From the NCBI GenBank assembly GCA_001931875.2, contig MSJH02000812.1, positions 806,001-870,000 on the forward strand: 64,000 nt of DNA, given 5' to 3'. This document shows positions 24,943 through 37,200 of the stretch, piece after piece. Made by a program: the position numbers and the translations under genes. Position 1 is the stretch's first letter. The number at the start of each line of letters is the position of its first letter. This DNA comes from Byssochlamys sp. IMV 00236. Its lineage: Eukaryota > Ascomycota > Eurotiomycetes > Eurotiales > Thermoascaceae. The notes under the pieces were generated by a model. It ran no database searches and was not told the origin of the DNA. It saw only the letters and a program-made list of their open reading frames with translations.

Positions 24943-26351
24943 ATGGCTACTGAAATGGAATATACACGGTATGTTTTTTATCTTCATGCGCTGTGTTTTT
25001 TTGGGATTCTTCTCTCTTTTTTTTTTTATCATCATCATCGTTAAAGATACCCGAAAATACAACGAGACTAACGTGATAATGATAATAACAACAACAGCCT
25101 GGGTAATTCCGGCCTCAAGATCTCCAAAGTCATCCTAGGAGCCATGTCCTACGGTTCCAAGGCATGGCAGGAATGGGTCTTGGATGAAGACGAAGCCCTC
25201 CCGCTACTGGAGCATGCGTATAAAAAGGGTATTAATACCTGGGATACGGTATGGTTCCTCCTCCTCCTCTTCTTCTTCTTGTTCTGTTTGATCAATCAAT
25301 CAATCCTCTCAATTAACGCTTTTTTTCCCCCAACAACCAGGCCGACGTCTACTCCCACGGCAAATCCGAAGAAATCATCGGCAAAGCTCTTCAAAAATAC
25401 AACATCCCACGTTCCCGCGTCGTCATCCTCACGAAATGCTTCTTCGGCGTCGACGAGGAGGGTAAGAACCCGCCCATCGCGGCCGTTTCGACGAATGACG
25501 GCTCCGAATGGGTCAACCGTATCGGATTGTCGAGGAAGCATATTTTCGACGCTGTTGATGCGAGCGTGAAGCGCCTGGGGACGTATATCGATGTGCTTCA
25601 GATTCATCGTTTGGATCGCGAGACGCCTCGAGAGGAGATCATGAGGGCGTTGAATGATGTTGTGGAGAGTGGGAAGGTGCGGTATATTGGTGCTAGTTCG
25701 GTATGTTTTTATCTAGGTACCTACTTTACTTTGGCTTCGCCTTGTTTGGGGTCGTGGGTTTGGATTTGATTCGACTATTACTTATTTTTGATTGCAAATG
25801 CAAATGCAAGTGAGTAGTGCTAATGTGTTGATCTCCTTCTCAAGATGGCCGCGTGGGAGTTCCAAACTCTCCAGAACATCGCCGCCCGCAATGGCTGGCA
25901 CCAGTTCATTTCCATGCAGAATTACCATAACCTCATCGCGCGCGAGGAGGAGCGCGAAATGATCCCCTATTGCCAGGACACCGGCGTCGGGCTCATTCCC
26001 TGGTCTCCCTTGGCGCGAGGTGTGCTCGCCCGGCCCTGGGGTGAGCGGTCGTCGGTGCGCGAGTCAACCGACAGAGTCGTGTCGTTCCTGGTGCGCGGTC
26101 GCGAGACCGAGGGCGATCGGATGATCGTCAATCGTCTCGAGGAGATCGCGAAGAAGAAGGGAGTTAGTATGGCGCAGGTGGCGACGGCGTGGTCGTTGAG
26201 TCATAAGGGCATGAATCCCATTCTCGGTTTGAACAGCAAGGAGCGTATCGATGAGGCTGTCGCGGCTATCAAGGTCAAGCTGTCCGAGGAGGAGATCAAG
26301 TACCTGGAGGAGCCGTATGTCGCGAAGGGGATCTCTCCTGTCGAGCGATAG
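24943..26351 (+). CDS. Aldo-keto reductase
   Basis: Four exons (24943-24968, 25098-25248, 25341-25700, 25845-26351) encode 347 aa, typical of the family. It should be a cytosolic NADPH-dependent reductase of aldehydes or ketones with an (alpha/beta)8 barrel. The start MATEMEYTRLGNSGLKIS is characteristic. The catalytic tetrad is visible as D58 and Y63 in WDTADVYS, K91 in VVILTK and H148 in LQIHRLD. VRYIGASSMAAWEF is joined across the last intron, and QNYHNLIAREEERE and PWSPLARGVLARP follow. The set resembles the fungal AKR group that includes aryl-alcohol and versiconal-acetate-type reductases, but the substrate cannot be deduced. No secondary-metabolite cluster genes lie next to it, so a general detoxifying role is as likely. 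The first exon is very short, but the splice restores the family N-terminus. Confidence 0.93.
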
Positions 26352-26983
26352 AAAGTGAGCGCTTCCAGGGTTTGTTGCATGCTTGGTTAAACAGCTGGTC
26401 CCTATGACTATGCCATGCGAAATATATAGCAGAAACACCACGGAAATATTACGCAATTAAGTCAAAAGAAACAATGACTGTACAAGGAATACGAAAGCCA
26501 AGGGTTTTAACACCCGAGGATACTCCTGAGAAATAACAGATTCAACCAGTGAATTAAGTGGTCCAGACAAAGGAAATGACTCAGAATTGAGGTATACTCT
26601 GTCAAGAGAAGAAAAGATATAATATGTACACATACATGTCCAACCCTCCTGAGGGTGACAGTAAAGGAAATGAGACGATATAGATCCATATCGTGATTCG
26701 GTCTCGACACAAACTCCATCAGCCACCCAGATGCGATAATTCGATGATGCTAGTGATGCAGAAAAGGAGATAACGCAGTTGATGCAAATGGATAATGAGG
26801 GTATAAGAATGCGGTAGCTTTTTTAGGGGCCACTGGCGCTCTGGTGCTTGCGCAAGAGTGGTTCACTTCAGTCGTAAATTGCGTCGTCAATGGGTCAAGA
26901 GAGGAGACCAGCAGATACCGCCCCAGCGTACGTGTAGAGAGGCCTGGATGCAGGATCATTCCATGATTCATACAAGCAGCCCA
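26352..26983. other. Convergent 3' intergenic region
   Basis: The 632 bases between the convergent stop codons of the aldo-keto reductase and the 586-aa protein gene contain no supported gene. Confidence 0.7.
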
Positions 26984-28744
26984 TTAACGGGTATTCCTTC
27001 TGCTGCTAAACAAATTGCTGAGACGACGCCATCGACTGTGCTTATCAGAGCTCTTCTGGTGCGTCTGATTGCCGGTTTTGCCGCATAATTTGACCCGAGG
27101 CTCACAACAGCCGCCTCGTTCATCAACAGTTGCAACCGACGGTTCGACAGTTGATCTATTCACCGTACCAACTTTGTTCTCTTTCCTATCAAACGCCTGG
27201 CTGGAGCTGGGCGGAGGTTGCTCAGAACCAAGTGCTGGCGAAAAGGAACCTCGATCAGGAGAGCCAGCAAACATGGTGTGGCGTTTACTAGCGGAAGAGG
27301 CGCTGCGCCTGTTGGCCCTCTCCATGAAGGCAGCGCCTGTTGACCTTGCCCGTTTAGGAACGTTTAAACTCGCGAGTGACTTCGAGCTCTCTGCTGTAGG
27401 CAGAGACGGACTCTGTCGCATGCTCGAGTGCCGCATTTTATTTCCCATCAGATTTAGACTCCTCCGGTGAGTATCCTTGTCCGCGGAGCCTTCTGTTTCG
27501 TCCAGAGTTGCCTGGTGTTTGGGACGAATGGGAGAGCACAAGCTGCCAGAGGATATGCCCGCCATCAAATCGTTGTACAGAGGATCCTGGGACCAACCTT
27601 CTCTGAAAGCTACATAGATCCCAGTGATCATGATGAGAGTGCGCAGATTGTCGTCTGTATCGAACACTGTGCCGGCTGGATCGTTCGACATGACCGACGT
27701 AGGAGAGAGTGGTGACATTGACGCATCGTAGGATGGAGAGGGGATAGTGTATTGATGGTAGACATCAATGCTGCTGCGGGTCATAGACGCGATGACCGGG
27801 TGCCGTCGTGTATTTGGGTCGATGACACTGAAAGTGAACCGTCTGTTGTCCGTCGCATTCTCGAGAGAAGACATATCGACCGGTGCAGAAACCCTTCGGT
27901 TGCTTTTCCCTCTCAGTACCCATCTCACGGTTCGACGCCCTTGCTTAGTCGCAGTGACGAATTCATAAGAGCCGTTAGGAAGGGGCGTGGCTTCCCATGG
28001 AGATCCGTATCTAAGACATATCTCAACTTTGCCCTTCTGTCTGGCATCTTCCGTAAGAAGCTGACAGATTGTGGCAATGACCTCCCTGTGATCCTCGGAC
28101 TCATCTTCCTCTGAGACACTCCGCTCGTCGTCTTCTGCACCCAGCCCAGAGTAGATGTCACTATTCACTATAATCAGATCATTGGGACCCAGCCCATGCC
28201 TGCCCCTAAACATGGTAGGAAACCTGCGAGCCAACCTCGGCACAAAGGTAATCGAGGGCAGCACATCCAGCGCGGGAATAGGGCGTGGTGTCTGCGACAC
28301 CTGCTGCAATTGAAGCAGCAATTTTGGTCTGATCCTTAGCCGCTTATGACGGGGGTTTCGTGGAGGGTGTGCTAGTCGGAAAGAGGTCTTGTTTCGACGC
28401 CTTCGTCCAGAGGCCGAAACGATGGTCTTGGTCTCCGTCGTATCTGAGTGTACGGCTGAGAAATCATCGTCGCTGGTGGAAGGTCGCCTGCTAGCTGGGT
28501 TGGACGGCATACCCAATGCTTCTTTGACGTTTTGTAGAGGTGCAGGGATGTTGAACGGGCGAGGTAGGTTGAAGGACGGCAACACAGCAGCAAAGGCAAT
28601 GGCTGGGTTCGACGATGCAGCTGCGTGAGACGTTGGGGACATAGGCGGCGTGTTAAGCGGACTTTGGGAGGCCGACGAAGGCGTGGAAAGCTCGTGTCGA
28701 TGAGCTGCTGCTGCGTCCGCTGTCATCCCCAGGTTAAAGAACAT
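26984..28744 (-). CDS. Unrecognised 586-aa Ser/Arg-rich protein
   Basis: A single exon on the minus strand encodes 586 aa from ATG 28744 (MFFNLGMTADAAAAHRHE). The frame stays open further upstream, but the extra N-terminus looks like leader sequence. I do not recognise the family. The N-terminal third is rich in Ser, Pro and Ala and ends in a basic patch, RRRRNKTSFRLAHPPR. The middle third (about 185-390) looks folded. It contains a short hydrophobic-aromatic segment ending FRGRHGLGPNDLIIVN, an acidic loop, then EVIATICQLLTEDARQKGKVE and an alternating segment around YEFVTATKQGRRTVRWVLRG. A second folded piece, LRTLIMITGIYVAFREGWSQD, is followed by a long Ser-rich tail ending in basic residues. 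There is no signal peptide or membrane span. The central blocks suggest a conserved fungal protein with disordered ends. Confidence 0.75.
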   Translation of the reverse strand: MFFNLGMTADAAAAHRHELSTPSSASQSPLNTPPMSPTSHAAASSNPAIAFAAVLPSFNLPRPFNIPAPLQNVKEALGMPSNPASRRPSTSDDDFSAVHSDTTETKTIVSASGRRRRNKTSFRLAHPPRNPRHKRLRIRPKLLLQLQQVSQTPRPIPALDVLPSITFVPRLARRFPTMFRGRHGLGPNDLIIVNSDIYSGLGAEDDERSVSEEDESEDHREVIATICQLLTEDARQKGKVEICLRYGSPWEATPLPNGSYEFVTATKQGRRTVRWVLRGKSNRRVSAPVDMSSLENATDNRRFTFSVIDPNTRRHPVIASMTRSSIDVYHQYTIPSPSYDASMSPLSPTSVMSNDPAGTVFDTDDNLRTLIMITGIYVAFREGWSQDPLYNDLMAGISSGSLCSPIRPKHQATLDETEGSADKDTHRRSLNLMGNKMRHSSMRQSPSLPTAESSKSLASLNVPKRARSTGAAFMERANRRSASSASKRHTMFAGSPDRGSFSPALGSEQPPPSSSQAFDRKENKVGTVNRSTVEPSVATVDERGGCCEPRVKLCGKTGNQTHQKSSDKHSRWRRLSNLFSSRRNTR

Positions 28745-31021
28745 CGTTGACCGCGGGAAGGACAACCTGTAGATCAGGGAAGCATAACACCAGTGCCCAG
28801 ACAGCAGCCAAGCGGGCAATTTACGTCAAGGTTCCCGATGAGCGCCAGTCCCGAGGCACACCGTATATTCCAGGTATTTTGTTCAAGTTGTGAGGATGTA
28901 TTGATCCACTACCTAGGTAGTAGTATCAGATTGGCCGATGGATACTTTCCTTCCCAGTAGTGGCTACCTGCGCGTGTTCGTATCTGCCAAAGAGGAGACA
29001 CGAGCGCAGCACGGCCACACAGACAGGGAGATACGCGAAAATGATTGAGAACGTCTGGGGTTCAACATAGATTAGACTTGAGGGGCATTCGCCAGGTTCG
29101 GATATGTAAGGGGTGGCTGTGACAAGGAGGTTGCGCATACTCTGTACTCCACAAACGGATCTCGTTGTACAGCCTGCTCTCTGGGCGTATCCTTCCAGAG
29201 CCTGCTGGGACTTGGTTTGGATATCTTCTTTCTTGCTTGACGGGATACAGGACGTTACTTGTCCGCACAGAATGCTCTCACCACGAGCAAGAATGAATGA
29301 ATGACGGAGAAGTGCGAGGTCCGACCTGCGGCCCTCACGAGTTCATAAGAATCAGAAATGGGCGCTGTGGCAGCGGCCCGTATTCGAGGTCAGCTAGTTG
29401 ACTTACACCGGCCTGCCAGGGCGCTGACTGGGCTGAAGCCTGAACCGGCAGCGATTGTTAGCAACGCTCACGATGGGGTTTTCGCTGGCGGTGGGGAAGG
29501 ACCAGTCTAGCTCCGGCTCTCCGCCCTGCGAAATGGAGGCAACCTTTTTTTTTTCTCTCTCTTTTACAGTATTATTATTCACCGTCTTATGCCAGAACGG
29601 AGTCTCGGATCATAGGTGTCCGTTGCCGTGGATGGTTCACGATCTAATTACAGAATAGTAAAAATAATATTACCCCTCCCTTATGCATCTTCATTTTGCT
29701 CTGCATAATTCCTTTTTCATTCCGTTCCTACGCGGACTCACTCACCATTATTTTCTAACTAATGATTGTTTATTATTATTATCATTATTATCAGAATCCC
29801 ATCAGCAATAATCAAATGGCCCCGTTTCATATGACCATCGCCACTTCAGAGGTGAGCTGGCCCCAGACTATTTGCGTCCTACACCGTCTAACTTAGTAAT
29901 TAAGTAACATCCGGCCCCCGCCTACCAGAAAACTACTGAAAACCAACCACATGATGGATCCTTCAGCGGATCTGAGTGAGGATAATCTTTACGTGCCGTA
30001 AGCGGATCCATCCGGGCATCGCAACCAGTCATGAAGAGCAGATAAGTTATAGTCGAGAAAGGGTTCTTGTCTTACGGATCGCCGGATGAAATCTACTCGG
30101 GCGGGCAACCGAGGCTCCGACACGGCGAGCGGATGATCCCAGAGACCGAAAGGATCATCTGTACGGAGTACGGAGAACGAGAGTGCGAATATCCGGTGCC
30201 TGGACGTGGAGTTGTCGGTATATTACTCATTACATGTCCGCCGTTCTCTGGTCGGCTTCTTGGCCCTCGTCCCTGGAATGCGACCTGACCCGATTCGCCT
30301 AGGAGGATCGAGTGGCTGCTGATCATCTAGTTAAACATAACTAACTAATCGGCCCCTATTAACTATTCTGGACCCGCGCTTATTAGTTGACTAACTACAA
30401 TGGCTCACGTCAGCGGGAGCTGGAAATTCTAGTTAGAAACGATTTGAATTCCGGATGAAGCAAAAAATACGAGCGCTGCTGACTGGTCCGCCGCTTCGTC
30501 CGGATATAAAATTAGATCGATCCCTGGTGCCTGGGGAAGTCCGCCACCCTGCTTAACCTAGGTATCTTTTTTCAGTAGTAGACTGTAGCCGCAAACGGTG
30601 TTCCGTTTCGTTGTGGCGCGGCGTTCCCAAAAAAAACCCCGTCTTTTTTTTTCCTGAGGCTGAGCACTGGATCGTGACGTCGAGAGTCGAGACACACGTG
30701 AGCTTTTTCCTAGGAGGATCAAGTAGAGTTACAATTGGTAGATAGTAACAGGTCTGTTGGGGATACACAGCCACGGGACCTTCTTCAGCAGTTGTGTAGA
30801 AGGGTAAATATGTAAAGAAGAGATGGATCTGACTTCGCCTCAATAACAATACTCCAGAGTAGAGGAGGCTGAGCAGTACCACGCGAGGTTGCTGACATCG
30901 CATCCAGGTCTATCTGGTAGTTTACGTTCAGTAGTTATGTCCATATGCAGAATGGTATGAGAGAAAAAGATCATAGGAATAATATGACACGAGCATAAAA
31001 AAATCAAAAAAGAAATCGTAA
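28745..31021. other. Intergenic region upstream of tRNA-Phe
   Basis: This is the divergent promoter region of the 586-aa protein gene followed by AT-rich DNA. TAGTTA and ACTAACTA words and an ATT/TTA microsatellite (near 29769-29790) are common. No protein gene is supported. Confidence 0.6.
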
Positions 31022-31111
31022 TGGGGTGAACCGGGATCGAACCGGTGACCTTCAGATTGCTTGGCTGAAGTGAGCTTCAGTCTGACGCGCTCCCAACTAC
31101 GCCACCGCCCC
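31022..31111 (-). tRNA. tRNA-Phe (GAA) with a 17-nt intron
   Basis: On the minus strand a 73-nt cloverleaf is interrupted after position 37. The acceptor is 31105-31111 with 31023-31029. The D-stem GCGT/GCGC closes the loop AGTTGGGA. The anticodon stem TCAGA/TCTGA encloses the loop CTGAAGA, with GAA at positions 34-36. The T-arm ACCGG-TTCGATC-CCGGT is perfect, and the discriminator is A. The intron (31058-31074) contains CTTCAG, which is complementary to the anticodon-loop CTGAAG, as in other eukaryotic tRNA introns. The anticodon arm and extra loop match yeast tRNA-Phe closely. The acceptor stem has one C5/A68 mismatch and a G7-U66 wobble. The gene was found by structure, not by a search program. 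Confidence 0.92.
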
Positions 31112-31898
31112 ATTTGATGAAAGGACGCTTGATTTTACGCTAATTGAACCTTTTCAGTTTCGGAGAGGTGAGTTCCTTCTACTGATGAAAGCTACCCAAG
31201 TATTTGGCGTCTATAGCTAACGGGGGCCATTCGACCTAGATAATGCCCATGTGTGTTTCTATTATTCCGAAGCAAAACATCGTCCATTGTACCCTTGGGC
31301 TCTTTGTTATGCGCCACCGCTGTTCTCCGCTATGGAGACGGTCTGAAATATATAAACAAGATCAAGTGCCGATCTAGTATTGTGCATGAACCATCAGCCC
31401 CAACAGCCCTACTTAGTAGAGTGGTTGACCGTTGGGCAGACCGGCACTACGAGGATCATAGAGTCGGTCTTTATTCTAGACCCTACTAGCAGCCATAGCA
31501 TCTCCCATCACTGGACACTGGATTATACGCAGGTAGTCTACTAAACATCTAGTTGGCTGATCGACCGGACAGCAATTGATGACATAAGCAGCCGAATGTT
31601 GCGTGTCCCTGACTGCTTGAACAGACTGCCAATGAGCACCAGGATAATACTTCAGTAACCTGGTCGCCAATTGTCCCGGTATCTCTTACTCGAGCGGAAA
31701 ATAGACTAACATTGCTTCTCCGCTTCTTATCCCTGATCTACCGCCTTAGTCGATCTCGGGAGCATCCGTCGATAGCTGACCCAGCTGCAGCACCATATCG
31801 TGCATCGGTCTACATGAGTTCGCGCTGGCCGAGCCCGAAGACCTAGTAGTTCCACGGAGCTCCCACCAGTTCATGAGTTCCTCAACGCAGAGATTGAC
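31112..31898. other. Intergenic region between tRNA-Phe and the GPI mannosyltransferase gene
   Basis: No gene is seen in these 787 bases. They contain the presumed promoter of the downstream gene. Confidence 0.65.
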
Positions 31899-33389
31899 AT
31901 GGCTACGTGGGAGCGCGCATACACACAGGCTCTGCTACACCCCGTGAAGTCACTGGCCGTTGTCTTCTGGGCCTGGAAACTCATCCTCTTTCTCACTGTT
32001 TCTCTCAGCCCGGGACCTGGATACGATACATGCGCAACACTGTTGCCATTACGGGAACCAGATACCTCGGACTCTGCGACGCGTTTCGGACATTCAGGTC
32101 TCCCATCAATCCTCCTGAGATTCGTCAGATGGGATTCCATCTATTTCCTCCGAGTGGCCGAACGGGGCTATCTGTTCGAGCAGGAATGGGCTTGGGGATA
32201 TGGATACACTAAGCTGCTCTCCATTCTCACTTCGGGTACGCGGTTCTTTGCTCCCTCCCTTGCGGTGTGATGTCTAACTTTGACATAGTTTTCCACCGGA
32301 CGGACGAAATGGGCGGAGCGGCTAAAATAGCCGTTGTAGGAGTGGGACTGTCCCATTTCACCCATTTTTTGTCAGTTCTGGCACTGTATGGTCTGACCAA
32401 AAAAGCATTCGGGACTGAGAAGATATCCGAGAAGGCTTTCTGCTTCCTGTCAGCTTTACTGCATATCATCACCCCCGCGGGCGCATTTCTCTCTGCACCG
32501 TATGCAGAAGCTCCGTTCTCCCTACTCAACTTTGCGGGCTTTTATCTATATGCATCTGCTCTTCACAATGACCGCCCCGGGAAGTCTGCCCTGAGAGATG
32601 CGCAGTTACTCCTGGCCGCATCTTCCTTTGCCACTGCAACGACTGTTCGTAGCAATGGTATCATCAGCGGATCATTGTTCGCCTACGACTGCGTAGTACT
32701 CCTCTTTCAGATCCTATCCCGCGGCGTGTCGGTGGATGCTGTTCACCGCCTGATCATCACCATATTGGGTGGTATCATCATCGCGCTGGGCATGATATTA
32801 CCGCAGTACGTGGCCTACACATCGTACTGTGCAACAGAAACGCTCACTCGGCCATGGTGCCAACGGCTTATCCCAAGCATTTATACCTGGGTACAATCTG
32901 AATACTGGTGAGACCCCTCTATAGAAGGTACCTGGTTGCCCAGAAGTTAACTGTTTCCACAGGAACGTAGGCTTTTTGAGGTACTGGACGTTATCCAACC
33001 TTCCATTGTTCTGCCTTGCTGCACCAATGCTGGCCATTCTGATGCTATCCTCTGTATGGTCCTTCAAAACCTTCGCTAGAGCGACAGAGAAAGGCCTCGC
33101 GAATGGCGGGAATAGCCATCAAGAGAACATCAAGCAGAAAGTTCTGCTGCGGTTGGCCATTCCGCAAGCTCTGCTTGCTGTAGCTGCCCTTACCAGTTAT
33201 CATGTTCAAATCATCAATCGGATATCTTCTGGATACCCGTTATGGTACTGGTACATAGTAGCCCATGTCCTCGAGGCCTACCGTTCCCCCAAATCAGGAA
33301 GCCGTAAGTATACGGCTATCGTACGGGGAATGGTTGTTTACGCGCTCACCCAGGCTGTTCTTTTTGGGTCCTTTCTTCCACCAGCCTGA
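31899..33389 (+). CDS. gpi18: GPI mannosyltransferase II (PIG-V/Gpi18)
   Basis: Three exons (31899-32235, 32289-32907, 32963-33389) encode 460 aa. This ER membrane enzyme adds the second mannose to the glycosylphosphatidylinositol core, using dolichol-phosphate mannose, and so is needed for GPI-anchored cell-wall proteins. A hydrophobic segment (KSLAVVFWAWKLILFL) is followed by a luminal loop with FVRWDSIYFLRVAERGY, where W78-D79 form the conserved acidic active-site motif of this glycosyltransferase family. Several further hydrophobic helices follow, including LSHFTHFLSVLALYGL and LIITILGGIIIALGMIL. YWNVGFFRYWTLSNLPLF spans the second intron and is a strong family signature. The C-terminal SGYPLWYWYIV block is also typical. 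Both introns are short with canonical ends. An in-frame ATG near 32268 lies inside the first intron and is not the start. Confidence 0.92.
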
Positions 33390-34261
33390 GCTCAAAACGT
33401 GACGGTGATAATTTCCAAATAGATACCGAGTCGTGGTTTCACGGCGTGAATTTTCTCTAGATTTATTATGAGTACAATGCCTTAAGAATAATATCCAGCT
33501 AGTTAGTTAGTTATATGTGGATGATTACGCACATCGAGTCTGCCTGGAAATGCATGGGCGAACTATAAGAATTTGCAAGCCACCTGCTCAAGCACCTCCC
33601 GGTGATACCCCTCTATTCATTGTCAACCATCCAGCGGCTCGATAGTCTCTCCTGTACCAATAACCCCACAACAATAACCCTTTGAAGCGTCATTGTATAG
33701 GTGAATTGTGAGGTGACTCGAAAGGCAACCCCGAGGGCGAAACTGCGGCGGATGTTACGTAGAATTATGTCATCCCGCTCTGCCACTGTGACTGGCCGAA
33801 ACTCAATCATCTCCAACTTGGGACAGCCTCAGTATCGCGTGAGGAGCTCGGTTCCCTCAGTCAAAAAAGCTTGAAACACCGCATACACCTGGCAGCTTGT
33901 TGGTTTCGGGTTAGCCAGCTGCAAATAAGTGACCAGTTAGTGTCGTGTTCTTGAAGTCTTGACGATTTCGCAAGGCGCCGTGCTCAGCTGGCCGCTGCGA
34001 CCTGGTCTGACCAAGCAGTGCCCATGCGAACAACGCTGAGGACGTTCTCAGCCTCCTCAGTGTCAAACTATCCAAAATCCATGGGAATTCGTGGTTTTTC
34101 GATTTTATTTTACAGCAGGTAATGTATGCTGACCAGCAAACCTCATCCTGTACGGCAGATGTCAGCCAGGTAGCTAATCTGAAGCTCTGTTCACAGTGCT
34201 CACCTCTAAGACGTCACTCCGCAGCATCCGCCGCACAACTCCCTTTCCCTAGTCCTCGATT
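33390..34261. other. Intergenic region upstream of blm10
   Basis: These 872 bases between the gpi18 stop and the blm10 start contain no supported gene. Pyrimidine-rich sequence directly precedes the blm10 ATG, as in many fungal promoters. Confidence 0.65.
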
Positions 34262-37200
34262 ATGGAGCACTCAAAGCTGTCGAACCTAGCAACCTCGGAG
34301 AGCGATAATAATGGAAATAATGGACATGAGCTGTCGCGGGCTACCTCACCGGGTGGTGCGCCGTCAGAGACGAACGGCACCATCGACGGTGAAAAGAAAG
34401 CTAGAGTGAGGCCGCGCACCTACCCATACTTTAAATACATGCCGTATGAGCTCGAAGACGACAGCGATAGACAGAAGAATCTGCACGATATCCTCAGATG
34501 CCTCTATATTGCTATTGAAGCTGGAGATTTCAGCCCAGGTGCAGTACACTGGACTCGCGAACTGAGAGGATGGCTATCACTCAAATTCGACCCGACGCGG
34601 GAGGAACGGATCAAACTGGTGAAGCTTTACTATGAGCTTTCGCTGGCTCCGGGCATCGACCCCAATGTTGCGGAGAGATTCGCTAGCATGTTTATGTTCC
34701 TAACGAAGTAAGTTGGCTCCGCTGCTTGGATACGACGCTATGGCTGACCGTGCACCGCAGGCGTAAGCATTATCTTCGACCCGTAAAAGAGCTTCTACTG
34801 GACTGGAGGCCTCTCTACAAGGAGCTGAAGACCTTCGTCCTGCCTACGGAGTCGGGATTGGTGCACTCTACGAATCTCAAACGCAACATCAAGACCCTAA
34901 CTAAGCTCTGCGCGTTTTCTCAGCTCTACTTTGACCCATGTGAGTTGCCAGCAATGCTGGAGGAGTTTCTTCCGCATTACACGGCGTCCTTCTCAGAGGG
35001 AGCGTTTGTGGTAGTCGGTCTCATCAACCTACTACTGCCCACGGCACCGCCTCCAGCTTCCAGAATGGACCTCCTGCCACAGAATTATTTGCCGACATAT
35101 TTTCACCTTTGGTCTTTGATCAACCGATCCAAGACATTTGACATGAACTTCCTTGATTTCCTTTCTCGGCTGGCTCGAGACTCATTGCCTGCGGGCCATA
35201 TCACCTTTTCGGAGTATGGTATCTTCACGAAGGATCAATCATCTCTCATCTTCACAGCCATCCTGAGACTACTGGAGATTCCAGTTGGACAGTCAACATC
35301 TCCATACAGTGCCCTAGTTGATATCTCATCGGGATTGGGTATCATGCTCGATAGGGATTCGCGGAAGCATCCCGTCGCTCACCACATTGCCCGATGGATT
35401 GTGATGTCGCTGTCTCCAGCTTGTCTCGAGACCGAAGAGTCTATTCTGTCACAACTTGAAGCTCTTATACAAGCTGTTGAGACTTTCTTCCACCCCTCAA
35501 ATTCAGGAGCTTGGACGAGGACACTTGCCCAGCTTGTGTACTACCTGTCGGACTTCTTCGTCATGCGCTGGAACCGTGAGCACACGGGAGAGATGGAGAT
35601 ACCCCCTGAGCGGAGGCTAAACGAACCTCTGAAGAGGCGTTTCGTACTCTGTCTTCGAGATGTGATATTCATGGGCATCTATGCCAAGAGTGGCACAGCC
35701 ATGAACTTCTCGCTCTCTACGCTGCAGAGCTTGGCCTACCTTGAGCCGCATCTGATCCTGCCTGGGGCCCTGCAAAGAATATACCCGTCAATGCAGGGGC
35801 TGGTTGAGGTTCACCGAACAACCTCGTCTCTCCGATCGCTACAGGTACTGTCAAGGATTATGACGAGGACGAAGGGGTTCCGCTGCCATATGACAACCCT
35901 TTTGGGACTTGCCTTGCCTGGCATCGATGCCAATGATCTGGAGAAGTCCCTTCATACCTTATCGTTCATTCAATCTGTCTGTTACAACATTCCCTTTGAT
36001 GACTTGACGAAAGGCCGCGACGATGTGAACTGTAACATGTTGGCTATGCAATGGATTACTGGAGAGCTTGAGCGAATGGAGGAGGAAGGAGTCGGAATTC
36101 AGTTGAACTACGATACGGAACTCAGTGATGAAACTGAGGAGATGATCCTGCGCTCTTCAACAACTGGATTCTCCGAATTTCTGATATCCTTCCTCGGTCG
36201 AGTGTTCACGCTTTTGGAGAACTTGCCCGACGCTTCGCGGGTGCGCAGTGGCTCTCCTGAAGAGAATGTTGTGAACACTCTACCCGCGACTTTGATGCCT
36301 TTGCTGGCGTCTCTGTCTCCGGAGCTTTACGATATCGCCTTGACCAAGATAGTCGACTTCGTATCGAACCATGTGATCCATCAAGCGCGAGATGCCATGG
36401 CCTTTATCTGCAATTCCCTTTGCAAGGTGAACCCAGAAAAGGCTCTCAAGCGTCTCGTCCCTCTGTTAACTCAGGCTATACGCACTGAGATCGATGAAAA
36501 TGGGGCTGCTTCAACCAGAACGACAGGATCTGACGTCCTTCCCCGCGATCGAGCTCTCGTTTGGAACGTCAGTATGTTGAGTATGTGCGTTGTGCACGTG
36601 GGAGATGCCGTTTTGAAGCATAAGGAGGCACTCTTTGATATCGCAGTGTACATGCAGGAGAAGTGCAAGGGGATACCGACCGTGCACATTTCCAACTTCA
36701 TCCATCACCTGCTCCTTAATCTTACTGTGACATACACGATTGACTATTCGCTGTACGAGCCTGCAGCTATTGCTGAAGGAATCCAGCCTGAACATTGGGG
36801 CTATAGACAGGACCCTGACAATTTAACTGTCAGATGGCATGTTCCAAAGCGTGAGGAACTTGAGTTCGCCGTGGCTCTTTTCCAAAACCAGGCAGAAAGT
36901 GCCATCCGACAGCTGAAGGAGCTTACGACCGATACATCGAGTATCAAGCGTGATGGAAGCGGCAAGGAATGGTCTGACGAAGTGACCCGAAAGCTTGTGC
37001 TTCTCCGTCTTATCATATCCGGCATCTCGATGTTGTTTGACCCCAAAGCAGTTTCAAAGACTGACAAGGATGCACCGGATGGGCATATATCCGATGCGGA
37101 GATGGCGGACGCAGACGGCCGTGTATCCAATGGCGACAATAATGCCGAGGATCCCGATTCCACCCTGGACACTTCTGATGAGGAAACGGTCAGAGAGACG

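Noticed and set aside
30928..31113. Small protein frame across the tRNA-Phe
   Set aside because: The reading frame follows from the tRNA sequence itself. The cloverleaf explains the conservation.
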